6,963 nt of DNA from Alphaproteobacteria bacterium UBA3439 (GCA_002378605.1 DFSK01000054.1:10491-17453), one strand, 5' to 3'; positions 1 through 6,616 are shown, counted from the first letter of the stretch. Numbers and translations: made by a program. The notes: generated by a model from the letters alone, not told the origin.

Positions 1-915
1 GACAAGTTGGCAAAATTTGGCATGCATAAAATTGACCTCAGCGATGGTGCGGTGCTGGAACGTGGTTGTGTCTATATTGTGAAATTGCAAGAGCGTCTTC
101 ACCTTCCTGCTGGCATTTCCGCTATGGCAAATCCAAAAAGCTCGACTGGCAGGCTTGATATTTTTACCCGTCTTATCACCGATGGCGCGCGTGAATTTGA
201 ATCGGTTGCCGATGGCTATGAAGGCCCGCTTTATGCCGAAATTTCACCGCGCACCTTTTCGGTTCTGGTGCGGGCTGGTTCGCGCTTGTCGCAATTGCGG
301 CTTCGACGTGGCATCAGCGCCCCGTCTGATCTTTTGATGGAGTCACTGCAATCAACCGTCGGTTTGGTTCATGGTGCCGAGCGAACCGATATTCGTGACG
401 GTGTTGCACTTAGTGTCAATCTTGAACCAGATGTCAAAAGCGGCATGATTGGCTGGCGGGCGCGTAAACATGCGGGTTTGATTGATATTGATTCGCCGGC
501 AAGCCAGCCGGTAGACGCTTTTTGGGAACGCGTAACCCCATCTGATCTTACGGTTGGTGGGCTGGTGTTGAATCCTGATGAATTTTACATTTTGGCAAGC
601 CGTGAATTTGTTACCGTGCCAAAGGATCATGCTGCCGAAATGCGTGCCTATGACACAAGGGTTGGCGAATTTCGCGCGCATTATGCCGGATTTTTTGATC
701 CCGGCTTTGGCATGGCCGAACTTGGCGCCGAGGGAACGCGCGCCGTTCTTGAGGTGCGGTCGCATGATGTGCCATTCCTGATCGAACAGGGCCAAACGGT
801 TTGCCGGTTGGTTTATGAACCGATGGTATCAGTGCCGGCAACGCTCTATGGCGCTGGTGGATCTAACTATCAGTCACAAGGGCTGCGATTGGCCAAACAT
901 TTTATTCAGGACTAG
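1..915 (+). CDS. dcd: 2'-deoxycytidine 5'-triphosphate deaminase, two-domain type, 5'-truncated by window edge
   Basis: Cytosolic pyrimidine enzyme expected to deaminate dCTP to dUTP, feeding dTMP synthesis. The frame is open from base 1 (first codons read D-K-L-A-K-F-G), so the true start lies upstream; the TTG at 7 is not a convincing start. 304 residues are visible; I recall about 360 for the family. Two dUTPase-like folds are in tandem. By visible-codon number, domain 1 has the N-P-K-S-S-T-G-R nucleotide-binding motif (S47, R51) and a YAEI segment with a likely catalytic Glu (E80). Domain 2 has FYILASRE, GEFRAHYAGFFDPGFG (D233) and RAVLEVRS (E251). The overall pattern matches the long alphaproteobacterial DCD family rather than the ~190-residue E. 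coli Dcd. It ends with TAG at 913-915, followed by a spacer with hairpins. Family assignment is firm; the exact activity is inferred from the family. Confidence 0.92.
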   Translation, partial: DKLAKFGMHKIDLSDGAVLERGCVYIVKLQERLHLPAGISAMANPKSSTGRLDIFTRLITDGAREFESVADGYEGPLYAEISPRTFSVLVRAGSRLSQLRLRRGISAPSDLLMESLQSTVGLVHGAERTDIRDGVALSVNLEPDVKSGMIGWRARKHAGLIDIDSPASQPVDAFWERVTPSDLTVGGLVLNPDEFYILASREFVTVPKDHAAEMRAYDTRVGEFRAHYAGFFDPGFGMAELGAEGTRAVLEVRSHDVPFLIEQGQTVCRLVYEPMVSVPATLYGAGGSNYQSQGLRLAKHFIQD

Positions 916-990
916 CCAATCGGCTGTTTGGCATTTGTTGGCTGATATCTTGACAATTGTTTTGAAAATAGCGAGAGTTGCCGCCTGAAT

Positions 991-1010
991 TGAGCGCCAA
1001 CGGGCGCTTG
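991..1010 (+). other. Short GC-rich hairpin in the dcd-argD spacer
   Basis: AGCGCC (993-998) pairs perfectly with GGCGCT (1003-1008) around a 4-base AACG loop, and two wobble pairs extend it to 991-1010. No T-run follows, so it is not a terminator on its own. It lies just before the terminator-like hairpin at 1014-1053 and shares the CCAACG element that the second hairpin also uses. The structure is seen directly; any function is unknown. Confidence 0.45.
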
Positions 1011-1013
1011 CTG

Positions 1014-1053
1014 GGGCCACCAACGAAGACATTGCGTTGGTGGTTTGATTTTT
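1014..1053 (+). terminator. Probable intrinsic terminator after dcd (or attenuator in the argD leader)
   Basis: A perfect 9-bp stem, CCACCAACG (1017-1025) with CGTTGGTGG (1035-1043), encloses a 9-base loop. G·U pairs can extend its base to 1014-1046. It is followed at once by the T-rich run tttgattttt (1044-1053). This is classic Rho-independent geometry on the plus strand. It lies 100 bases past the dcd stop and 72 bases before the argD ATG. The simplest reading is termination of dcd transcription; an attenuator on a longer argD leader is possible but has no direct support. Confidence 0.6.
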
Positions 1054-1073
1054 GGATATGAATTTGGGCGTGT

Positions 1074-1100
1074 TTGCCAGTCTGAAATAATTGGCATAAC
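1074..1100 (+). promoter_or_regulatory. Weak candidate sigma70-type promoter for argD
   Basis: TTGCCA (1074-1079) resembles a -35 box and CATAAC (1095-1100) resembles a -10 box, but the 15-bp spacer is short. It is placed correctly, after the putative terminator and before the argD start at 1126. If the hairpin at 1014-1053 terminates dcd transcripts, some promoter is needed here. The match is poor and could be chance. Confidence 0.22.
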
Positions 1101-1112
1101 AAAGGACAAGCC

Positions 1113-1118
1113 AGGTGG
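1113..1118 (+). promoter_or_regulatory. Ribosome binding site that fixes the argD start
   Basis: AGGTGG lies 7 bases before the ATG at 1126, an appropriate Shine-Dalgarno spacing. The only in-frame upstream alternative is a TTG at 1045 that lies inside the T-tract of the terminator-like hairpin and has no ribosome binding site. Confidence 0.7.
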
Positions 1119-1125
1119 TTTTGAT

Positions 1126-2343
1126 ATGAACCAAAAAGCCGTAGATTACGCAGCTGACTCAGCTGTGATGCAAACCTATGGCCGCGCTGAAATTGGTTTT
1201 GTGCGCGGTGATGGCTGCTGGCTTGAATCTGACTCAGGGGAAAAATATCTCGATTGTGCAAGCGGCATTGCCGTCAACACGCTTGGCCATAGCCATCCGC
1301 ATTTGGTTGCTGCGCTAACCGAGCAAGCTGGTAAATTATGGCATACGTCCAATCTATATCGGATTCCGGGTCAAGAAATTGTTGCCAAAATGCTGGCGTC
1401 GCTTTCGGGGCTTGATCAGGTGTTTTTCTGTAATTCCGGTGCTGAAGCTACCGAAGCAGCGGTCAAGATTGCGCGCCGTGCCGCCTATGAAAAGGGCGAG
1501 CCTGAGCGAATGACCATCCTTTGCGCGACAGGCGCTTTTCATGGCCGGACATTAGGGATGCTTGCGGCGACGGACAGGCCGGTTTTTCGAACCGGCTTTG
1601 GCCCGATGCCAGCCGGATTTGACCATGTTTCTTTTGGCAATTTGAATGCGCTTCGCGCTTCGCTTGGGCCGCATGTGGCGGCGGTGATGGTCGAATCGGT
1701 GCAGGGTGAAGGCGGTGCCAGACAAGTTCCCGATGGCTATCTTGCCGGTGTTCGTGAAGCGGCTGATGAATTTGGAGCGCTTGTCATTGCTGATGAGGTG
1801 CAGGCTGGTATTGGCCGGACTGGACGGCTGTTTTCCTATGAGGATACCGGAATCAAGCCTGATATTGTTGCGCTTGCCAAAGGGCTGGCTGGTGGCTTTC
1901 CGATCGGTGCTGTTATTGCCAGCAAGGCGGTTGGCGCGGCGATGACAGCTGGCACGCATGGATCAACCTTCGGCGGCAATCCGCTGGCAATGGCGGCGGC
2001 AAAGGCGGTTCTTGAAATTCTTGGCGAAGACGGGTTTTTGGCTGATGTCCGTGAACGCGCTGCCTATCTTGATTTGGCGCTGCATCATTTGCAGACACAA
2101 TTTCCGACAATGGTTGACGAGCTTCGTGGCCGTGGGTTTTTGCGCGGTATCCGGCTGCATGATTCGGTTGATTTGCCCGCCCTTGTCAAACGGCTTCGGG
2201 ATGACCACCTGCTCACGGTACCAGCAGCTGATAATACGCTTCGACTGTTGCCACCATTGACAATTCATCGTGATGAAATTGATCTGGCAATTGCCAAGCT
2301 TGTGGCGGCATTGACCGCAATGGCCCCGCGTGACGGTCAATAG
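1126..2343 (+). CDS. argD: Acetylornithine aminotransferase (class III, PLP-dependent)
   Basis: Cytosolic enzyme of ornithine/arginine biosynthesis: it transfers the amino group of glutamate to N-acetylglutamate 5-semialdehyde, giving N2-acetylornithine. In many bacteria it also acts as succinyldiaminopimelate aminotransferase in lysine synthesis. 405 residues from the ATG at 1126, close to the usual size. Visible class III features in order: NSGAEATEAAVK (PLP phosphate region), AFHGRTLGML, VQGEGG, the IADEVQAGIGRTG block with the PLP-pyridine Asp at D223, ALAKGLAGGFPIGA with the Schiff-base lysine at K252, and HGSTFGGNPLA. The ATG is preferred over an upstream in-frame TTG because of the AGGTGG at 1113-1118. 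argF follows 48 bases after its stop with no terminator, so the two are probably one operon. Related GABA or ornithine aminotransferases are less likely given the argF partnership. Confidence 0.96.
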   Translation: MNQKAVDYAADSAVMQTYGRAEIGFVRGDGCWLESDSGEKYLDCASGIAVNTLGHSHPHLVAALTEQAGKLWHTSNLYRIPGQEIVAKMLASLSGLDQVFFCNSGAEATEAAVKIARRAAYEKGEPERMTILCATGAFHGRTLGMLAATDRPVFRTGFGPMPAGFDHVSFGNLNALRASLGPHVAAVMVESVQGEGGARQVPDGYLAGVREAADEFGALVIADEVQAGIGRTGRLFSYEDTGIKPDIVALAKGLAGGFPIGAVIASKAVGAAMTAGTHGSTFGGNPLAMAAAKAVLEILGEDGFLADVRERAAYLDLALHHLQTQFPTMVDELRGRGFLRGIRLHDSVDLPALVKRLRDDHLLTVPAADNTLRLLPPLTIHRDEIDLAIAKLVAALTAMAPRDGQ

Positions 2344-2373
2344 AGCGCAACAATTTTTTGCCAAATATGAATG

Positions 2374-2383
2374 AAGGACGGGA
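2374..2383 (+). promoter_or_regulatory. Ribosome binding region favouring the argF start at 2392
   Basis: AAGGACGGGA (2374-2383) lies 8 bases before the ATG at 2392, so its GGGA end is well placed. It falls after the earlier in-frame ATG at 2371, which has no purine-rich site upstream. This supports the shorter N-terminus M-R-H-F-L-D-L, which also matches the family. Confidence 0.6.
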
Positions 2384-2391
2384 CAACGCCG

Positions 2392-3300
2392 ATGCGGCAT
2401 TTTCTAGATTTGAAAGAGTTTTCGACTGACAGGCTGCAAGCGATGCTTGATGACGGATTGCGCATGAAGGCGGCACAAAAATCAGGCGAAGGCCACGCTA
2501 TGCCATTGGCTGGCAAAACCGTTGCAATGATTTTTGAAAAGCCGTCAACGCGAACCCGTGTGTCATTTGAGGTTGGCGTCGTCCAGCTTGGGGGCACACC
2601 ACTGATTTTATCGGCAAATGACCTTCAGCTTGGCCGTGGTGAATCTGTTGAAGATACGGCGCGGGTGCTATCGCGCTATGTTGATGTGATCATGATTCGC
2701 TGTTTTCAGCATGAAACGCTTCTCACCCTTGCCGAACATGCAACCGTGCCGGTGATCAATGCATTGACCCAGCGTTCGCATCCTTGCCAGCTTATGGCCG
2801 ATCTGATGACGATGATCGAATATCATGGCCCACTTGCCGGACAAACCGTTGCATGGCTTGGTGATGGTAATAATGTTGCGGTGAGCTGGATCGAGGCGGC
2901 GGTTCGTTTTGGCTTTCAATTGCGCATTGCTGGCCCGCAAAAATATGCGCCACCTGCCGATTTATTGGCCTGGGCGCGGGCAAATGGTGGCGATATTATC
3001 CTAACCGACGAGGTTGGTCTGGCGATTGACAAGGTGCAGACCGTGGTAACCGATGTGTGGATTTCAATGGGCAATGATGAGGGCAGTCGCCGTGCTGATT
3101 TTGCGCCATTTCAGGTGAATGCTGAATTGATGAAGGCCGCCGCTGGCGATGCTATTTTTATGCATTGCCTTCCTGCATGGCGTGGCATGGAAGTGACCGC
3201 CGATGTCATTGACGGGCCGCAATCAGCAGTATTTGACGAAGCCGAAAACCGGCTTCATGCCCAAAAGGCCATTTTGGCATGGTGCGTTTCGGGTAATTAG
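2392..3300 (+). CDS. argF: Ornithine carbamoyltransferase (anabolic)
   Basis: Cytosolic enzyme converting ornithine and carbamoyl phosphate to citrulline and phosphate, the sixth step of arginine biosynthesis; the family usually forms trimers. 302 residues from ATG 2392; starting at ATG 2371 would add seven (K-D-G-T-T-P between the two Met). Signatures: carbamoyl-phosphate loop S-T-R-T-R at residues 52-56; H-P-C-Q at 130-133; WLGDGNNVAVSW; the ornithine-side DVWISMGND loop; and H-C-L-P at 258-261 with catalytic-site Cys259. DGNN and the SMG loop indicate ornithine rather than aspartate carbamoyltransferase. It follows argD by 48 bases and precedes hslO by 55, so co-transcription is likely. 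The neighbouring argD argues for the biosynthetic role rather than the arginine-deiminase role. Confidence 0.96.
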   Translation: MRHFLDLKEFSTDRLQAMLDDGLRMKAAQKSGEGHAMPLAGKTVAMIFEKPSTRTRVSFEVGVVQLGGTPLILSANDLQLGRGESVEDTARVLSRYVDVIMIRCFQHETLLTLAEHATVPVINALTQRSHPCQLMADLMTMIEYHGPLAGQTVAWLGDGNNVAVSWIEAAVRFGFQLRIAGPQKYAPPADLLAWARANGGDIILTDEVGLAIDKVQTVVTDVWISMGNDEGSRRADFAPFQVNAELMKAAAGDAIFMHCLPAWRGMEVTADVIDGPQSAVFDEAENRLHAQKAILAWCVSGN

Positions 3301-3355
3301 ACGCAAGGCCCCAAACAGCCTAGATGGCTCATGTGGTTTGTGGTTTTAGGATGTA

Positions 3356-4327
3356 ATGATGTTGAATGATAATTTACCGGCCGATGCGCAGATTCTGCCT
3401 TTTTACCTGGCTGACGGTTCGGATGATGTGGCGTTAATTCGTGGCCGCATTGCGTCGGTTGGCCACGCTGCCAATACCATTCTTGCGCGCCATGATTATC
3501 CGCCGCTTGTGGCAACGCTTCAAGCCGAAGCTTTGGCATTGGCGGCTTGTTTGTCCAGCACTTTGAAATTTGATGGTGTTTTTACGCTTCAGGCCAAAGG
3601 CGATGGTCTGGTTCGTACTTTATTTGCCGATATTACCGAGGCTGGCCATCTTCGTGGCTATGCGGCGATGGAGGATAATCCAACCGGTTTTCAAGCGGCT
3701 GCTTTGGCGCATGACCCGGCTGGTTCGGTTTGTCTTGGCCCGTTAATGGGCGGTGGCTATATCGCCTTTACCGTTGATGATGGCAGTACCAATGGTCGCT
3801 ATCAGGGTATTGTCGAACTCGATGAGCGGCATCTAAGCGATGCGGCGATGCGGTGGTACGAAAATTCAGAACAGCTTGATACAATTGTGGTTTGCGCTGC
3901 CGAAAACGGGCCGGATGGTTGGCAGGCGGTGGCCTTGATGTTGCAACGGATTGCTGCTGACGGTGGTAAGGATGATGGCAACAGCATGCCAAAAACCAAT
4001 GATCAAGCCCGTGCCGCCAGTGACGATGCTTGGCATACGGCAAAAACCTTGCTTGGCTCGATCACCCGCGATGAATTGCTTGATCCGGCCTTGTCGCCGG
4101 AAGATATTATTTTCCGCCTGTTTAACAGCATGGCCCCACATAGCGCGCCGTCGCGTCCAGTGCTTGATCAATGCCGCTGCAATGTCGAAAAAATCGAATC
4201 GATGCTTCAACAATTAGCGCCAGATGATATTGATGATATGGCTGACCAAGATGGAAACCTGACCGTTACCTGTGAATTTTGCAAAACGCATCGTGCCTAT
4301 CATAAGGATGCGATTCCGCGTCCTTAA
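3356..4327 (+). CDS. hslO: Redox-regulated molecular chaperone Hsp33
   Basis: Cytosolic holdase chaperone, activated when oxidation releases zinc from C-terminal cysteines and unfolds the linker, thereby protecting proteins during oxidative stress. 323 residues. The N-terminal substrate-binding domain occupies roughly residues 10-190, with the family's G-x-V-C-L-G-P-L-M-G-G-G-Y stretch and the EGVVELDE-like segment QGIVELDE. The zinc centre is complete: C273-R-C275, 30 residues, then C306-E-F-C309. A somewhat extended acidic/polar segment around residues 200-222 is the likely redox linker. Two adjacent ATGs (3356 and 3359) are possible starts; AGGA at 3348-3351 is spaced 4 and 7 bases from them, slightly favouring 3359. 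It lies 55 bases after argF with no terminator seen, so it is probably the last gene of an argD-argF-hslO transcript. No heat-shock promoter was recognised. Confidence 0.96.
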   Translation: MMLNDNLPADAQILPFYLADGSDDVALIRGRIASVGHAANTILARHDYPPLVATLQAEALALAACLSSTLKFDGVFTLQAKGDGLVRTLFADITEAGHLRGYAAMEDNPTGFQAAALAHDPAGSVCLGPLMGGGYIAFTVDDGSTNGRYQGIVELDERHLSDAAMRWYENSEQLDTIVVCAAENGPDGWQAVALMLQRIAADGGKDDGNSMPKTNDQARAASDDAWHTAKTLLGSITRDELLDPALSPEDIIFRLFNSMAPHSAPSRPVLDQCRCNVEKIESMLQQLAPDDIDDMADQDGNLTVTCEFCKTHRAYHKDAIPRP

Positions 4328-4332
4328 TCTTT

Positions 4333-4362
4333 GCGCCAATGCCTGCAAGACATTGATAGCGC
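4333..4362 (+). terminator. Imperfect hairpin after hslO, weak terminator candidate
   Basis: CAATG (4337-4341) pairs with CATTG (4351-4355) around a 9-base loop. The stem continues as GCGC (4333-4336) with GCGC (4359-4362) across a 3-base bulge. It begins five bases after the hslO stop codon. Only a short TTT follows (4365-4367), so intrinsic termination would be inefficient. It may instead be an RNA-end stabilising structure or chance. Confidence 0.3.
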
Positions 4363-4415
4363 CATTTCGAAAATTGCGGCATAATTGCAAAATGTTAAGG
4401 TGACGCAAGACCCGG

Positions 4416-4443
4416 TTAAGAAAACCCAATCATTCGTGATAAA
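4416..4443 (+). promoter_or_regulatory. Candidate promoter for the lipoprotein gene
   Basis: TTAAGA (4416-4421) resembles a -35 box and GATAAA (4438-4443) a -10 box, each matching the sigma70 consensus at four of six positions, with a 16-bp spacer. Transcription would start near 4450, leaving a leader of about 43 bases before ATG 4494. A direct repeat GTTAAG occurs at 4394-4399 and 4415-4420, 21 bp apart (about two helical turns), the second copy overlapping the -35 box. Placement is sensible; the match is moderate. Confidence 0.3.
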
Positions 4444-4451
4444 GTTTGATT

Positions 4452-4461
4452 AGGGTACCCT
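4452..4461. promoter_or_regulatory. Perfect 10-bp palindrome at the putative transcription start
   Basis: AGGGTACCCT reads identically on both strands. It sits just downstream of the candidate -10 box (4438-4443), where a repressor-type operator could act. Palindromes of this length arise by chance at moderate frequency and no other copy was noticed in the window, so an operator role is only a suggestion. Confidence 0.25.
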
Positions 4462-4493
4462 CTCAATAGCGATACAGAAAAAGGGCTTTGACG

Positions 4494-5087
4494 ATGCTTC
4501 GTTCAAAAATAATGACAGTCTTGGCGTTGATCTTGGCCGGTGGGCTTCTTGCTGGCTGTAAAACGGGAACAACGCCGCCGCCGCCACAGATTTTTGCAAC
4601 TGACGCTTATCAGCCGCTAAACCTCAATGCCCGCCGTCTTGAAATTATTGATAATTGGCAGATGCCGGTTGCCGATCCTTATATCGGCTATCGCGTAAGT
4701 CCATTACCAAGCAATATTCTGGCCGATTGGGCATCGCATGTGCTTCGTCCTGCTGGCGGCAGTGGCGAGATTATTTTCGACATGAAGCGCGTTGCTGTGA
4801 CCATGACCGATTTGCCAAACAAGGTCGGGATTGACGGTTTGCTAACCGATCAGCAAAGCCGCAAAATCACTGCCGAAATCAAGGTCAAAATCATGTGGCT
4901 TCAGCCCGTTGGCGGCACACAGGCATCGGCCGATCTAAGCGCCTCACATTCGATCACAATTCGGGAATCAGCCACGGCAAATGAAGTTAACAAAGTGGTG
5001 AATGAAGCGATGAAGGGCGCGCTTATCCGGCTCGATAGCCAAACGCGCAAGGAATTGGCAAAGATTGACCGGATCATTTTACGCTAG
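4494..5087 (+). CDS. Predicted lipoprotein of unknown function
   Basis: I do not recognise a characterised family. The ATG at 4494 is preferred to an in-frame TTG at 4488 because AAGGG (4481-4485) lies 8 bases before it. The 197-residue product begins with a basic n-region (M-L-R-S-K), a hydrophobic core (residues 6-19) and a lipobox L19-A-G-C22, so signal peptidase II cleavage before Cys22 and lipidation are expected. Residue +2 is Lys, not Asp, which suggests sorting to the outer membrane. A short TTPPPP linker (26-31) precedes the mature domain. This has a region with conserved-looking YIGYRVSPLPSNILADWASHVL (about 63-84), alternating hydrophobic stretches likely to be beta strands (about 92-156), and a charged C-terminal helix (about 162-192). 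It probably has its own promoter, 166 bases after hslO, and converges on trkH. A loose likeness to ABC-transport auxiliary lipoproteins is speculative. Confidence 0.85.
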   Translation: MLRSKIMTVLALILAGGLLAGCKTGTTPPPPQIFATDAYQPLNLNARRLEIIDNWQMPVADPYIGYRVSPLPSNILADWASHVLRPAGGSGEIIFDMKRVAVTMTDLPNKVGIDGLLTDQQSRKITAEIKVKIMWLQPVGGTQASADLSASHSITIRESATANEVNKVVNEAMKGALIRLDSQTRKELAKIDRIILR

Positions 5088-5119
5088 GGGTTTTGGCCAG
5101 ATATTTAGCGCTGCCAAAA
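5082..5119. other. Inverted repeats between the converging lipoprotein and trkH genes
   Basis: TTTTGGC (5091-5097) and GCCAAAA (5113-5119) form a perfect 7-bp inverted repeat with a 15-base gap. CGCTA (5082-5086) and TAGCG (5106-5110) form an interleaved 5-bp pair, so both cannot form together. The repeat spans the only gap between the two stop codons, where termination from both sides is needed. The polarity (T-run at the 5' arm, A-run at the 3' arm) is opposite to a usual intrinsic terminator, so this is recorded as structure only. Confidence 0.25.
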
Positions 5120-6550
5120 GGCCGGATTCAGCATCACCAGAACGGTAAAGATTTCCAGCCGTCCCAAAAGCATGGCAAAGGACATGATCCATTTTGCGCT
5201 ATCGGGAAGTGTCGAGAAATTACCGTCGGCGCCAATCACTTCACCAAGACCCGGGCCAACATTGCTAATCGATGTTGCCGCGCCTGACAGCGCCGTGACA
5301 AAATCAAGACCGGCCATGCCAAGCATGATCGCGATGAGCACAAAGCCAAGAATAAAGAGATAGAAAAACCCCATCACCGAATCCATGACTTCGACCGAAA
5401 CTGGCCGTTTGTTATAATAGGCAAGCACTACCGCATGGGGGCGCAGCAAACGACTGATCTGTACCTTGGCAGTACTGGCAAGAACCTGAAGGCGAAACAC
5501 TTTGATGCCACAGGTGGTTGACCCGCCACAGCCGCCAATGAACATGACGATCAGCAGGATCGTTGTTGCAAAGCCGCCCCATGCCGAAAAATTGGCGCTA
5601 ACATAACCTGTGCCGGTCATGATCGAAACGCCGTTAAAGCTGGCCTGCCGCACCGCCTCGCCAAATCCTAAACCGGTTTGCATCAAATGCCAGATCAATA
5701 GCAGAACAAGCCCGACGGCAAGGATTAAGAACCAGCGCACTTGCGGATCATTCAGCAAGCTTCGCCACCCGCCGCGTACCATCGCCAGATAATGCGCAAA
5801 TGGCAGGCTGCCAACAATCATGCCAGTGATGATAATCCATTCAACAGCAATCGAATCAAACGCGCCAATCGACGCGGTACGGGTTGAATAGCCGCCAGTC
5901 GCAAGCGTTGTCATTGAATGCGCGACGGCATCGAATATATCCATGCCAGCCAGCGCCAGCATCACCGCCCAAAGCGCGGTGAGTCCGGTATAGACAAGGC
6001 CAATACCACCCGCAAGCTGGGTTGCGCGCGGAACAACATTTTCAGCCCGTTCATAGGATTCGGTGCGAAATAGCTGCATGCCGCCAACCGAAAGCATTGG
6101 CAAAACGGCCATTGCCATAACGACAATGCCAACGCCGCCAAGCCATTGAAGCAAGGCACGCCAGATCAAAATTCCGGCTGATGCCTGTTCGATTTCAACA
6201 AGGATGGTTGATCCGGTTGTAGTGATGCCTGAAACCGATTCGAAAACCGAATCGGTAAAGCTGAGGTCAAGCTCGCTGAACATAAAAGGCAAAGCGCCAA
6301 AAATGCCGATCATGACCCATGACCCGTTGGTTAGCAAAAAAGCTTGGCGAAGCCCAAGATCAAGCGCTTCTCGCTGGTTCGTTGCAAGCCATACCGACAC
6401 GCCAACAAAGCCGGTTAGCAGCGCAGATAGCGCAAATACCTGCCAATCATCAGATCCTGCATAAAGATCAACGCCCATTGGAATCAGCATCGCAGCTGCC
6501 AAGATGGTTGCCAAAAGTCCTAGAATATTTAGCACGGGTGAAAGCTGCAT
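5105..6550 (-). CDS. trkH: Trk-type potassium uptake transporter, membrane subunit (TrkH family)
   Basis: Inner-membrane K+ transporter of the TrkH/TrkG/KtrB superfamily; it normally works as a dimer gated by the cytosolic NAD/ATP-binding protein TrkA, which is not in this window. 481 residues, matching the usual TrkH length. The four membrane-pore-membrane repeats each carry a recognisable filter loop: ITTTGST (109-115), LATGGYST (216-223), MTGTGYV (311-317) and ISNVGPG (428-434). Other family marks are RALLQWLGGVGIVV (131-144), the loop FIGGCGGSTTCGIK (337-350) with K350, and GRLEIFTVLVMLNP near the C-terminus. The chosen ATG (6550) has only a weak purine site (GGA) upstream. folE ends 66 bases upstream on the same strand with no terminator visible, so read-through from folE is plausible. 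Na+-coupled KtrB is a less likely alternative because the length and motifs fit TrkH. Confidence 0.95.
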   Translation of the reverse strand: MQLSPVLNILGLLATILAAAMLIPMGVDLYAGSDDWQVFALSALLTGFVGVSVWLATNQREALDLGLRQAFLLTNGSWVMIGIFGALPFMFSELDLSFTDSVFESVSGITTTGSTILVEIEQASAGILIWRALLQWLGGVGIVVMAMAVLPMLSVGGMQLFRTESYERAENVVPRATQLAGGIGLVYTGLTALWAVMLALAGMDIFDAVAHSMTTLATGGYSTRTASIGAFDSIAVEWIIITGMIVGSLPFAHYLAMVRGGWRSLLNDPQVRWFLILAVGLVLLLIWHLMQTGLGFGEAVRQASFNGVSIMTGTGYVSANFSAWGGFATTILLIVMFIGGCGGSTTCGIKVFRLQVLASTAKVQISRLLRPHAVVLAYYNKRPVSVEVMDSVMGFFYLFILGFVLIAIMLGMAGLDFVTALSGAATSISNVGPGLGEVIGADGNFSTLPDSAKWIMSFAMLLGRLEIFTVLVMLNPAFWQR

Positions 6551-6616
6551 GATGATCCGGTTGCGGTTACAATGGGCGGCTTGTGCGTTAGCGTTCTGTG
6601 TTTGGGCGTCTGATCG

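Noticed and set aside
352..795. Open frame of 147 codons on the minus strand inside dcd
   Set aside because: It is entirely antisense to a strongly matched deaminase; its product is rich in rare or basic residues, has no recognisable motif and lies in the shadow of the real reading frame.
950..978. Perfect TTGACA (950-955) as a -35 box for an argD leader transcript or small RNA
   Set aside because: No acceptable -10 box lies 15-19 bp downstream (the position reads like cgagag). A nearby TTGAAA with CTGAAT is also poor. It was not called as a promoter.
1058..1090. Ten-codon reading frame M-N-L-G-V-F-A-S-L-K ahead of argD as an attenuation leader peptide
   Set aside because: It has no ribosome binding site, contains no arginine codon and lies downstream of the hairpins rather than before them.
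1045..1125. Upstream TTG start for argD adding 27 residues
   Set aside because: The TTG lies in the T-tract of the terminator-like hairpin, and the extra residues do not resemble the family N-terminus; ATG 1126 has a good ribosome binding site.
1963..2400. Open frame of 145 codons on the minus strand across the argD end
   Set aside because: Antisense to argD and to the argD-argF junction; the composition is Cys/His/Gln-rich and no family is recognisable.
3351..3361. ATG-TAA start-stop pair overlapping the hslO start region
   Set aside because: It occurs within the natural ribosome binding/start context and is easily explained by chance; there is no evidence that it regulates translation.
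3951..4217. Plus-strand open frame of 88 codons in another frame of hslO
   Set aside because: It overlaps the Hsp33 linker and zinc domain, which are clearly coded in the main frame.
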